From contig NC_057923.1 in the NCBI RefSeq assembly GCF_018873765.1, positions 22,291,913-22,355,912 of the forward strand: DNA of 64,000 nt, read 5' to 3'. Made by a program: the position numbers and the translations under genes. Shown here in pieces: positions 56,426-64,000 of this stretch. Below the pieces are notes generated by a model. It saw nothing but the letters and a program-made list of their open reading frames with translations, made no database searches and was not told where the DNA came from. Numbering within the stretch: the first letter of the stretch is position 1; every line of letters begins with the position of its first letter. The stretch comes from Telopea speciosissima. Taxonomy: Eukaryota; Streptophyta; Magnoliopsida; Proteales; Proteaceae.

Positions 56426-58485
56426 TTGAGAAGTGGACGTGAGTATCTACAGGATGGTCTACCTACACCAAATCCTGAACTTCATAAGGACCACCCTGTT
56501 GAAGTGAGTACTCCACCCCCCTTGCCAGATTCGTTTGAGGAACCTAAAGTTGTTATTGAGGAGCAGTCTACTGAGCTGCTAGAGAGAGTTTATGTTCCTA
56601 AGGCTCCCTTTCCCAAAAGGTTTGTGAATAACAAGAAAACTGCTACCATGGATAAGATCTTAGATGTGTTTAAGCAAGCGCAAGTCAACATCCCTTTGTT
56701 AGATGTCATTTCTCAGGTTCCTGTTTATGCCAAACTTCTTTAAAATCTGTGTACTCAAAAGGGACAAAAAATGTGCCCAAGAAAACTTTCTTGGCTGCCA
56801 ATGTTAGTTTCATCTTGTCCCAATAGATGGTGGCTAAGTATAAGGATCCTGGATGCCTAACAATTTCTTGTGTAATTGGCAATAACAAAATTGACCATGC
56901 CCTTCTTGACCTTGAAGCAAGTGTCAATCTCTTTCCATATTCTGTGTACCAACAATTGGGCCTAGGAGAGCTTAAGCCAACTATTATCACGCTCTAGTTA
57001 GCTGACAAATCGGTTAAGATTCCTAAAGGAATGGTTGAGGATGTTTTGATTAAGGTTAGAGAATTTTTATTTCATGTGGATTTCATTGTCTTAGATGCCC
57101 AACCTATTGTCCTATCATTCTGGATAGATCATGTCTTGCCACTAGTAATGCATTGATTAATTGTAGGAATGGTCTGATGAAACTCTCTTTTGGCAATGCA
57201 TCTGTTGATTCTAATGTCTTTAGATTAGGTAAGCAGCCTAATTTGCATGAAGAAGTTCACATGTTGCAAGAAATTCCAAATTCTATTGAATCTAACTTTA
57301 ACATTGATTTTGATGCAGCCTTCAAAAAATGTGTGGAGCAGATAGGTGACATTGATGGAGATTTCTTGTCAGATGTTTAGAGTATACAGCCACCATTGGA
57401 GCTAGTGGGACCCTTATCCACATCTCTTCCCAAGCCATCCATTGAGGAGCCACCTTAGCTTGATTTGAAGGCTTTGCCCTCAAATCTCAGGTATGCTTTC
57501 TTAGGTGATAATTAAACTCTTCCTGTTATTATTGCTTCTGATTTAAATATTAGTCAAGAAGATGATTTGATTAAGTTTTTTAAGGAAAATAAGGAAGTCA
57601 TAGGATGGACCATGGCTGACATCAAAGGGATTAACCCTTCTATTGTCCAACATCATATCAACCTTGTTGAAGGGTCTAAACCTTCAAGTGACCCTCAAAG
57701 AAGAGCTAATCCTGTGATGAAAGAAGCCGTTCAAAAAAAGATTTTGAAATGTCTGAATAACGGGATCATTTATCCCATTTCTGACAGTTAATGGGTTAGC
57801 CCAGTTCAAGTTGTGCCTAAAAAGTCTAGAGTCACTGTAGTGCAATCCACCACCAATGAGTTAATTCCTACATGTATCTAAACAGGGTGGCGGGTTTGTA
57901 TTGACTACCATAAGCTTAATGCAGCAACTTGGAAAGACCACTTTCCATTTCCATTCATTGAACAAATGTTAGAGCATCTAGCTGGTCATGATTACTATTG
58001 CTTCTTAGATGGCTATTCCGGTTACAACCAAATCCCTATTGCCCCTGAGGACCAGGACAAAACAACATTCACATGCCCTTTTGGAACGTTTGCATATCGT
58101 CGCATGCCATTTGGGCTATGCAATGCCCTAGCGACTTTCCAAAGGTGTATATATGATGAGTATTTTCTCTGATATGATGGAAAACTTTCTTGAAGTCTTG
58201 ATGGGCGATTTTTCCATTCATGGGTCCACTTATTCTGAGTGTCTTCATCATCTCCGATTGGTTTTGGAGAGATGTAGAAAAAAGAATTTAGTCTTCAATT
58301 GGGAAAAATGTCTTTTCATATTGAAAGAGGACATTGTTCTTGGTCAAGTAGTTTCCAAAGAAAGGATTAAGGTTGATAAAGCCAAAGTGGACATCATTGT
58401 CAATTTACCACCACCCAGAACCGTGAAGGACATCCGATCAATTGTTTCAGATAAGTTTACCCCTGATTTTCTTAAAAAAAAAAAA
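56426..58485 (+). pseudogene. Athila-type gag tail, protease and reverse transcriptase, broken
   Basis: The gag tail starts with RSGREYLQDGLPTP (56429). A protease-like part reads HALLDLEASVNLFPYSVYQQ (56902), with Glu in the place of the Gly usual in the D-x-G-A-S active-site motif. The reverse transcriptase part reads VIGWTMADIKGINPSIVQHH (about 57600), GWRVCIDYHKLNAATWKDHF (about 57890), TTFTCPFGTFAYRRMPFGLC, then after a frameshift ENFLEVLMGDFSIHG (58182), in which the catalytic D-D has become G-D. Stops at 57371, 57457 and 57789 add to this. The RT ends about 58450 without RNase H or integrase. Confidence 0.82.
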
Positions 58486-58496
58486 TAGATTTTTTT

Positions 58497-59060
58497 ACTA
58501 ATTTACCCTTTGTCTGTACCATTTCACCAATACGGTATTGGCAGAGTATCAGGATTATGGTTTGAAGACTCGGTATCGGTTTGTCCGATTCTCAGTATCA
58601 ATTGAGACCCATATCGATTCTTGGCTGATCCCGTCTTAGTGGACTAGTACAGAGAAGGGTAAAATTTTGAATAAAAAATCAATTTTTTTAAAGGAAGCAT
58701 GGGTAAACCTAACCGATCTAGATCGGTTGAGACTGATATCGATTACTAAAACCCATGATTTTAGTGCATGGTATTGGATCAGGTATCGATCACTTGCAAA
58801 ATCAATATGATATCGCTACAGTATCGACAAGATCGGTCATATCTAACAAAATTGCCCCTAATTTCCCTTTAAAAGAGGATATTTGACTGTTTTACCCCTT
58901 GTCTGTACATGTCATTGATACAATATTGGCACAATATCGGGATCGACCACAACCGAAACCATTACATATCACCTCAATACGAGCAATATGATACCGATAC
59001 CTCAAACCATGGCGAAACCAATATGTATCACGGACGATGCCATAATAACTCAGACCATGA
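58497..59060 (+). repeat. TATCGG-type repeat, two direct copies
   Basis: 'tttaccctttgtctgtacc' (58501) and 'tttaccccttgtctgtaca' (58892), each followed by 'ataNNgtattggca'-type words, mark two partly overlapping copies of one repeat family. Words such as 'ggtatcgg' and 'gatatcg' fill the rest. A third copy lies inverted at 51080-51330. Confidence 0.65.
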
Positions 59061-59180
59061 TAATCAGTCTCCTCAAGGCTTTCAAATTAAACTTTAACAA
59101 TTTGTGTGTAAAGTTTTAAAATGGTTGGGACATGATTTAAAGATTCCTATCTTAAATACCTAATTTTTTCGGTAAGAGAG

Positions 59181-59506
59181 AAAGAACTCTACTTGGTCTT
59201 GTAGAGGGTGCATTTTCCACGCAAGCGTTCTTCCTACCATTGGATTAGGACTAACCATTTAAGACCTTTGTTATATAAGGAAATAAAAAAAGACCAATTC
59301 AATTAAATAATTAATCAATTTGTATATGAAAATTACTTGTACAACTAACCGGTTGTCATGGAATTAAGGTTTACAATAAAAACTGATTTAATTATGCCAA
59401 GATTCTCACCTTCTTCCATATATAAGCAGTTACTCCTGCATATAGCAGCTATGTAGTCTGGTTTACTCACTTTCAAGTCTCGATTATTTTGTGGATTCAG
59501 CAAGCA

Positions 59507-59539
<33 letters not shown>

Positions 59540-60154
59540 ATAAATATAAGAAATTTTTGAAGAAAAAAAAATAAATACAGCAATTAACTCTACATGGATT
59601 AAGAAAGAGAGAGAGAGGGGAAGGGGTGAAGATATCGTTGAGAATAAAGAAGGATTTTTTTGGGCAAGAAATGGGGAGAAGTTAAGACGATGTAGTTTGA
59701 GAGTAAAAATAAGAAATTTTTGAAGAGAGATAATTATCTACCCCATTTAAACAGCAAGGAGCCAAGGATCGTGGAAGGATTTGGAAGGATATTAAAGAAG
59801 ATATTTTCTATTGTATTGACCGATGCTACTACCTAATCTACTACCCCTCTCTCTCTCTCTCTGTCTTCTCCAGCTTTTAAACATGGAGAAGAGAGGGGTT
59901 TTTAAACATGGAGAGAGAAACATGGAGAATAGGGGTTCTTTTATGGGAGAGAATCTTGGTATAATTAAATCAGTTTTTATGGTAAACCTACAAGTAATTT
60001 TCATATACAAATTAATTAATTATTTAATTGAATTGATATTTTTTTTATTCCTTTAATTATATCAAGGGTTTTAAATGGATAGTCCTAACCCAATGGTAAG
60101 AAGAACACTTACGTGGAAAATGCACCCCCTCTACGAGACTAAGTAGAGTTCTTT
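59181..60154. repeat. Long inverted repeat, arms about 210-230 bp
   Basis: The left arm 59181-59408 and the right arm 59948-60154 are inverted copies over almost their full length. Shared phrases include 'aaagaactctactt.gtct.g', 'gggtgcattttccacg', 'ttaggact.accattt', 'aattcaattaaataattaa' and 'tttgtatatgaaaattactt'. The left arm has about 24 extra bases after 'acttgta'. The spacer (about 540 bp) contains (GA)n runs and 'aacatggagaagagagg'-like words. No coding role is seen. Confidence 0.88.
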
Positions 60155-60199
60155 ATCCTTAATCGTACTGTGTGAACTCAATTACATTTTATGGATTCC

Positions 60200-60660
60200 T
60201 AAAAAATAGTGTGAGGAAAAAAAAAAATAAGGGAAAAGAGTTAAGTCTCCGTAAATTGATATGAAACGTGCTCTTGGAGAAAGTTATTGGAGAGCAATCC
60301 TTTATGTCGTGAGAGAGGATCCGGACTCGAAGATATAAAAGGAAAAGAACAATGTCAAATATTCCTGTATAATATTTAAAACAATAAAACAAGTCAAATC
60401 TTATAATATAACATTATAACATTAGAGTTATTAATTAATTAGTTCCAAAATAGATAGTGGACTAGGTCATTGGGAGTTGTTATGTATCAAACCTGTTTCA
60501 AGTTGAACCGGTCGGTCTAATCGTATATGAATCCTATATATTCATTCCGTGGATATATGTGGCTTCGACTGGCAAAACAATCATGTCCGATTAGGATTAA
60601 GTAGTAGAGCTTATCAGTACAGGTGAGATCTAATCCAACGGTTGTCAATGGCCGTCTTAC
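60200..60660. other. Non-genic stretch
   Basis: AT-rich sequence without a recognised gene or repeat. Confidence 0.4.
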
Positions 60661-60667
60661 CTACATG

Positions 60668-60868
60668 AGGTCGGATCCAGATCTTCTACAGCGTGGGCTG
60701 CCCATCCTGCCATGCTGCGCAGACACAAGGTGGTGCGCATTGACCGTTTTATCCCTGTTCGCACACCTTGCCCAACAGGGGTAAGGCAGTCATTGCACGT
60801 GGCCCTGTGTCTGCGTAGCATAGGCAGGATAGGGCAGCACGCCGTAGAAGAGCTGTGTTTCGGTCCCA
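60668..60868. mobile_element. MITE with long imperfect inverted repeats
   Basis: 'atcttctacagcgtgggctg' at the left and 'cagcacgccgtagaagagct' at the right are inverted, continuing through 'cccatcctgccatgctgcgc' against 'ctgcgtagcataggcaggat'. The core carries 'ggggtaaggcagtcattgca'. No exact duplication was confirmed. Confidence 0.75.
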
Positions 60869-60959
60869 TATATAGAATCATGTCCCCCAGATGTTTCTTC
60901 ATTGATAATTAATATTTGGGGTGATCTTTATCCCTTCAGTTCCCCAATAATCCTAACAA

Positions 60960-61135
60960 GGGGTGTGCAATGGCCATTCTATAGAAAATTATCTCCTCCA
61001 GTTCCCAGTTCCTCTAATAGGGGGGTGGTGAACCCCACTCGGACAGAGTGTTTAGGCAAGGGTAGGATGGTCATTCTAGTCCTCCCTTGTTAGAGGAACA
61101 GGGGAACTGGGGGAGATATAGATCCCCATTCTACC
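60960..61135. mobile_element. MITE with GGGAACTGG ends
   Basis: 'atctcctccagttcccagtt' (about 60990) and 'gaacaggggaactgggggag' (about 61095) are inverted copies. The core 'gggtaggatggtcattctag' is shared with the other MITEs nearby. A partial similar end lies near 61190 ('gggaactgggccggcc'). Confidence 0.65.
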
Positions 61136-61229
61136 TCTGCCCGAACAATCTACCTAGGTGGGTGTCCACATCTCCTTATTAAAGGCACTAGGGAACTGGG
61201 CCGGCCAGGAAACTGAAGGAAATAAATTT

Positions 61230-61280
61230 CCATAGCATATTAGCATTTGCGATAAATTTCCATAGCATATTAGTATTTGC
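61230..61280. repeat. Short tandem duplication
   Basis: 'aaatttccatagcatattag' followed by '(c/t)atttgc' occurs twice about 32 bp apart, from 61227 and 61254. Confidence 0.8.
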
Positions 61281-61640
61281 TCATTCATGGATTTCATATA
61301 TAGGAGTTGAGATGATGAAGGTGAAAGTATAAAGCACTACCTTTAATGATAAACCCCAGCAATATTAATTAATTGGTCTCATGAAGCTCTAATGGAAGAC
61401 ATATAGATGTAATAGGTTCAAACGTATCTTGATGGATTGAAGCTCATAAACAAGTATATATATAGTCCGACCAAAAAAAAAAAAAGAGTATATATATAGT
61501 AACTCAATCTTTAGGTTTCTAATTGTTGTGTTTTCAAAAATTATATATCAAGCCATAGAAGAGGAAGAGTTTATTCTTTAAGTTTGAATCATTGAAAATG
61601 CTTAAGACAAACAGCTTTTTCTAAGTGAGAAATACTTTAT
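61281..61640. other. Non-genic stretch
   Basis: AT-rich with an A-run near 61475 flanked by two copies of 'gtatatatatagt'. No gene is recognised. Confidence 0.5.
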
Positions 61641-61644
61641 TTGG

Positions 61645-61800
61645 ATAACATGAAAGCTCATGACCGCCTTACCCTTGCTCAAGCGCCTTGCTCGAGCGGG
61701 GGTACGGTAAGGTGGTCATTGCACGTCTCATCGTGTCTTGGCAGCACGGTCCTGCCAAGCAGCTCGGCAGTAGAGGATCCAAATTGGATTGAAAGATACA
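61645..61800. mobile_element. MITE of the GGTGGTCATT-core group
   Basis: The core 'ggtaaggtggtcattgcacg' and the right end 'cggcagtagaggatccaaat' (inverted, ATTTGGATCCTCTACTGCCG) match the style of the MITE at 60668-60868. The left arm is degenerate. Confidence 0.55.
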
Positions 61801-62052
61801 TAAATCCAATAACCATGGATCGAAAATAGGCCACACCATCGTGTACATCACCAATAGGGCCTTCTTTGTCAAGGAGTCAGTAGGAGGGGGTGAAAGTTCA
61901 CGTACGATTCACAGCCGTTTAGATGGAACATTCCCACATAATGGGTTCCTTCTGATCGAACTACTATGAATAGTTCACGTACGTAGACATACGTGAAGAT
62001 TTCCTGCACTCAGTCAGCGCAACTGTTAATCTCCCTTGAAATAAAACTAAAA

Positions 62053-62171
62053 GGGAGAATGTTCTCTGTGTCACAACGCAGCCTATGCCTAGGCACATGG
62101 ATAGTCTATACAGGGGCCAGGTGGTCATTGCACCCACCTCCATGTGCCCACGACACAGAAAACAACGCCCC
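62053..62171. mobile_element. Mutator-like MITE, 119 bp
   Basis: The left end GGGAGAATGTTCTCTGTGTC and the inverted right end GGGGCGTTGTTTTCTGTGTC form terminal inverted repeats. Flanking 9-mers AAACTAAAA (62044-62052) and AAACTAAGA (62172-62180) match at 8 of 9 positions. The core has 'caggtggtcattgcaccc'. It is clearly related to the element at 39915-40076. Confidence 0.78.
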
Positions 62172-62406
62172 AAACTAAGAATACAACTTACAAAACAAGA
62201 TAATAGTTGCACAATATTCTCCAAAATAGTCCGCAGAAAAAATGGTCAAGACTGCAATATCTTCTTGTAAATATGATACTATATTCTTGTTATCCGATTC
62301 CAATATAACCGATTATATCCTTTAAAAAAGGCCTTCAACAAAGCCTCACCCAAAGTAATATCACCAAAATGTACTCCTGCTTAATTTTCTACAAGTACTA
62401 CTGCAT

Positions 62407-62407
<1 letters not shown>

Positions 62408-62449
<42 letters not shown>
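62408..62449. repeat. (GA)n microsatellite
   Basis: A pure run of about 21 GA units. It lies about 80 bp beyond the stop codon of the gene at 62530-62871, in its likely 3' UTR. Confidence 0.95.
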
Positions 62450-62450
<1 letters not shown>

Positions 62451-62529
62451 AAATTTTGTACAGAACCATTATTAATTAGCCATTAGAACAAGTAAGAGTT
62501 GAAGATAGATAGAGAAAGAAGAAGGTTGG

Positions 62530-62871
62530 CTAAGTGGTGAACTCAACCGACTTGGGAGGGACTGTCGACTGAGAGTGAGAAGAAGCCTTAGAAGAAGGCA
62601 TAGACTTAGAGCGGCGCATCCAAGAGGAAGAGAGAGAGCGATGGAACCTGCACCTGAAGGAGCCGTTGTGTGTAGTCGGAGAGCACAAACACATACCCCT
62701 CGGCGAGTTCTCGGTCGATCCAATCGATGTTGCTGATGATGATGATGATGATTCTCCCACCTTCCCTTGTTTTGGGGATGTTACCGCCTGCACGTTAATG
62801 GTGCCTGGAGATGTCATCTGTTGCGCTGGTACAATCCCAAACACAACACCGGTTAGCGTTCTTTCTTCCAT
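62530..62871 (-). CDS. Small serine-rich protein with CxCSPTxHxGSFRC motif
   Basis: This single-exon frame encodes 113 residues if the first ATG is used. A serine tract (about 41-50) is followed by C61-L-C63-S-P-T-T-H-N-G-S-F-R-C74-R-F-H and a basic, serine-rich tail (SSSWMRRSKSMPSSKASSHS). The motif and basic tail are typical of the plant 'serine-rich protein-like' family, whose function I do not know. A relative with the same motif lies at 3243-3530. The first about 20 residues are coded by sequence resembling a nearby MITE (63515-63700), so the true start may be Met19 (MTSPGTINVQ) or the N-terminus may have been recruited from the MITE. No signal peptide or membrane segment is seen. Confidence 0.78.
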   Translation of the reverse strand: MEERTLTGVVFGIVPAQQMTSPGTINVQAVTSPKQGKVGESSSSSSATSIGSTENSPRGMCLCSPTTHNGSFRCRFHRSLSSSWMRRSKSMPSSKASSHSQSTVPPKSVEFTT

Positions 62872-63079
62872 ATATATATATTAAGGCAAATTTTGAAAGA
62901 AAGAAGGGAACCCTTTCAAAGAATAAGAATTGTACACCATTCAAAATAACAATTGTGACTTGTGAGGTGGGAGACTCTCCAAGGGATCCTAATCCGATCA
63001 AGTGGTGGTGGTGGTGTTTACTTGGTGCTCTTCTCTTTATGTGTTGGGCATCTCTGTGGGGTCCAGTTTTGAGAGGAAA

Positions 63080-63500
63080 GAATTGTTGGAAGTGGTAGTT
63101 AACTGGTTATAGTACGTGCTTGTTCAGTGTAGCAATTGGATTGCAGCTTCTGGATGCAATTTTTGGAAAGATAAGGTGGGTCCATTGACATTCTTTGTGA
63201 TAAAATCCATAAGCCCAGACCTCCCTCACCCCAAAACGTCTTTCACTTATTACGGTTCGCAAGGAATCTCATTGGACATGTCTTTTAGCTTTCCAAAAGC
63301 TTGATTCTGCTCCTTTAGATGCTTAAGAGGCTGAAACCCAAACATGCTTCTCAGGTTATTCTTTTGGAAGTCTATAAATCAAGGGAACAAGAGTACACGA
63401 CTTCTCAAGTTTTTATGGTAAAGACTTTATACATAGGATCACCCTAGATGAATGTATTTTTCCTACACCTTTGGTGCAGGAAAGTTCTCTTTAAACAATT
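63080..63500. other. Upstream region of the serine-rich gene, non-genic
   Basis: No gene is recognised. 'ggtggtggtggtgttt' at 63003 is a short GGT run. Sequence here may contain promoter elements, but no clear TATA box was found. Confidence 0.4.
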
Positions 63501-63511
63501 TCCATTACGGA

Positions 63512-63705
63512 AAAGGAACGCTAACCGGTCTCATAGTGCAACATGTATCAGCGCCAGACACAGCCACATATGAAATGACCGATGCATCCTTGATCCTTTC
63601 CACCTTTTCAAGGGACGCGTCTGTCATTTTGCATGCGGCTGTATCTGGGCACAAGTACACGCCACATTGCAGACCGGTTAGCATTCTTATCCTTTTTTTA
63701 AAAAA
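63512..63705. mobile_element. MITE with CTAACCGGT ends
   Basis: 'ggaacgctaaccggtct' (63515) and 'agaccggttagcattctta' (63671) are inverted. Inside, 'cgatgcatccttgatccttt' and 'aagggacgcgtctgtcattt' continue the imperfect palindrome. The group resembles the start of the gene at 62871 ('gaacgctaaccggtgttgt' on the minus strand). Confidence 0.7.
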
Positions 63706-63879
63706 AAATTTATATTTAAGGGTAAAGGTTGGCGTGTTTGCGCTGTCCAACGTGTCACTCTCCCCCCCCCCCAATTGAAATGACACCCCTGCCCTCTCTG
63801 TCCCACCTTCCCCATTGGGTACAGCCATTAGCATGCAGAAAGTAGGTGACGTGCCAAACCCTCTCGTTATATTTTATAA

Positions 63880-64000
63880 TCTGGATCATTATCTGCTCTA
63901 TTTCCCCAAGTCCCTCTAATAGGAGGGCAAAAATGACCACCCTGCCCCTACCCAAACATACTGCCCGAATGGGGTCCACCCCGCCCCTATTAGGGACTTG
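63880..64000. mobile_element. MITE with AAGTCCCT ends, cut by the window end
   Basis: 'ccccaagtccctctaatagg' (63905) and 'cccctattagggacttg' (63984) are inverted. The core 'aaaaatgaccaccctgcccc' is the reverse of the GGTGGTCATT-type core found in neighbouring MITEs. The right end runs into the window edge. Confidence 0.6.

Larger units (their letters stand above)
52256..58485 (+). mobile_element. Athila-like Ty3/gypsy element, 3'-truncated
   Basis: The parts are: 5' LTR (52256-53276), a primer-binding site (53283-53300), gag (from 53484), a solo LTR insertion (54730-56272), gag tail, protease-like, and reverse transcriptase up to about 58450. The end is abrupt: the frame leaves the RT sequence and enters an A-run, with no RNase H, integrase or 3' LTR. 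Stops, frameshifts and altered catalytic residues show it is inactive. Confidence 0.85.

Overview
The window looks like repeat-rich nuclear DNA of a flowering plant. It has host genes with plant-type motifs, a GT..AG intron, an Au-type SINE, plant LINEs with a C-terminal RNase H, Tat/Ogre-, Tekay/Del- and Athila-like Ty3/gypsy elements, and hAT, Mutator-like and PIF-type MITEs. The species cannot be named from the sequence alone; a dicot or magnoliid fits. Nothing bacterial, organellar or CRISPR-like was seen. All identifications come from reading the sequence, not from database searches.

Only three ordinary host genes are supported. Two are small serine/glycine-rich proteins of the same plant family, sharing a C-x-C-S-P-T-x-H-x-G-S-F-R-C motif, at 3243-3530 (+) and 62530-62871 (-). 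The third is a membrane-anchored LEA_2-domain protein on the minus strand, with exon 1 at 48975-49553 and exon 2 at 46321-46392 separated by a 2.6 kb intron. Host gene fragments also occur: a CCX-like exchanger C-terminus near 42.5-42.7 kb and a frameshifted RWD-domain fragment near 43.1-43.6 kb. Both lie between inverted ends that may belong to a gene-capturing DNA transposon, which also contains an odd tRNA-like gene.

Layout: 0-2 kb is an LTR end and a LINE 3' fragment split by a hAT MITE. 3-4 kb is the first host gene. 4.7-7.25 kb is dispersed repeats. 7.25-28.85 kb is one nested structure: an approximately 3 kb Tekay-like solo LTR interrupted by a 15.5 kb Tat/Ogre-like element (7796-23331, minus strand) and by a second 3.1 kb Tekay-like solo LTR (23901-26975). 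29.2-38.8 kb is an array of seven roughly 0.72 kb monomers, each with a (GGT)n tract, split by a solo LTR and a LINE. 39-46 kb is MITEs, the gene-fragment cluster, a small LINE and the SINE. 46.3-49.6 kb is the LEA_2 gene. 50.3-58.5 kb is a hAT element, a LINE fragment and a truncated Athila-like element that contains an antisense solo LTR. 58.5-64 kb is MITEs, a long inverted repeat and the second serine-rich gene.

Many insertions could be bounded exactly because their target-site duplications are still readable (AATAT, CACAT, CTTTA, GGTCTAAG, AGAGCTTACAT, a 14-mer for the SINE and a 17-mer for a LINE). This gives a relative insertion order. The most unusual signals are the recurrent covarying hairpins in the 3' region of the Tat/Ogre-like element, its two gag regions, the GGT-tract macrosatellite, the candidate gene-capturing element, the tRNA-like gene with an 11-bp anticodon-arm palindrome, and a MITE whose right end has been amplified in tandem.
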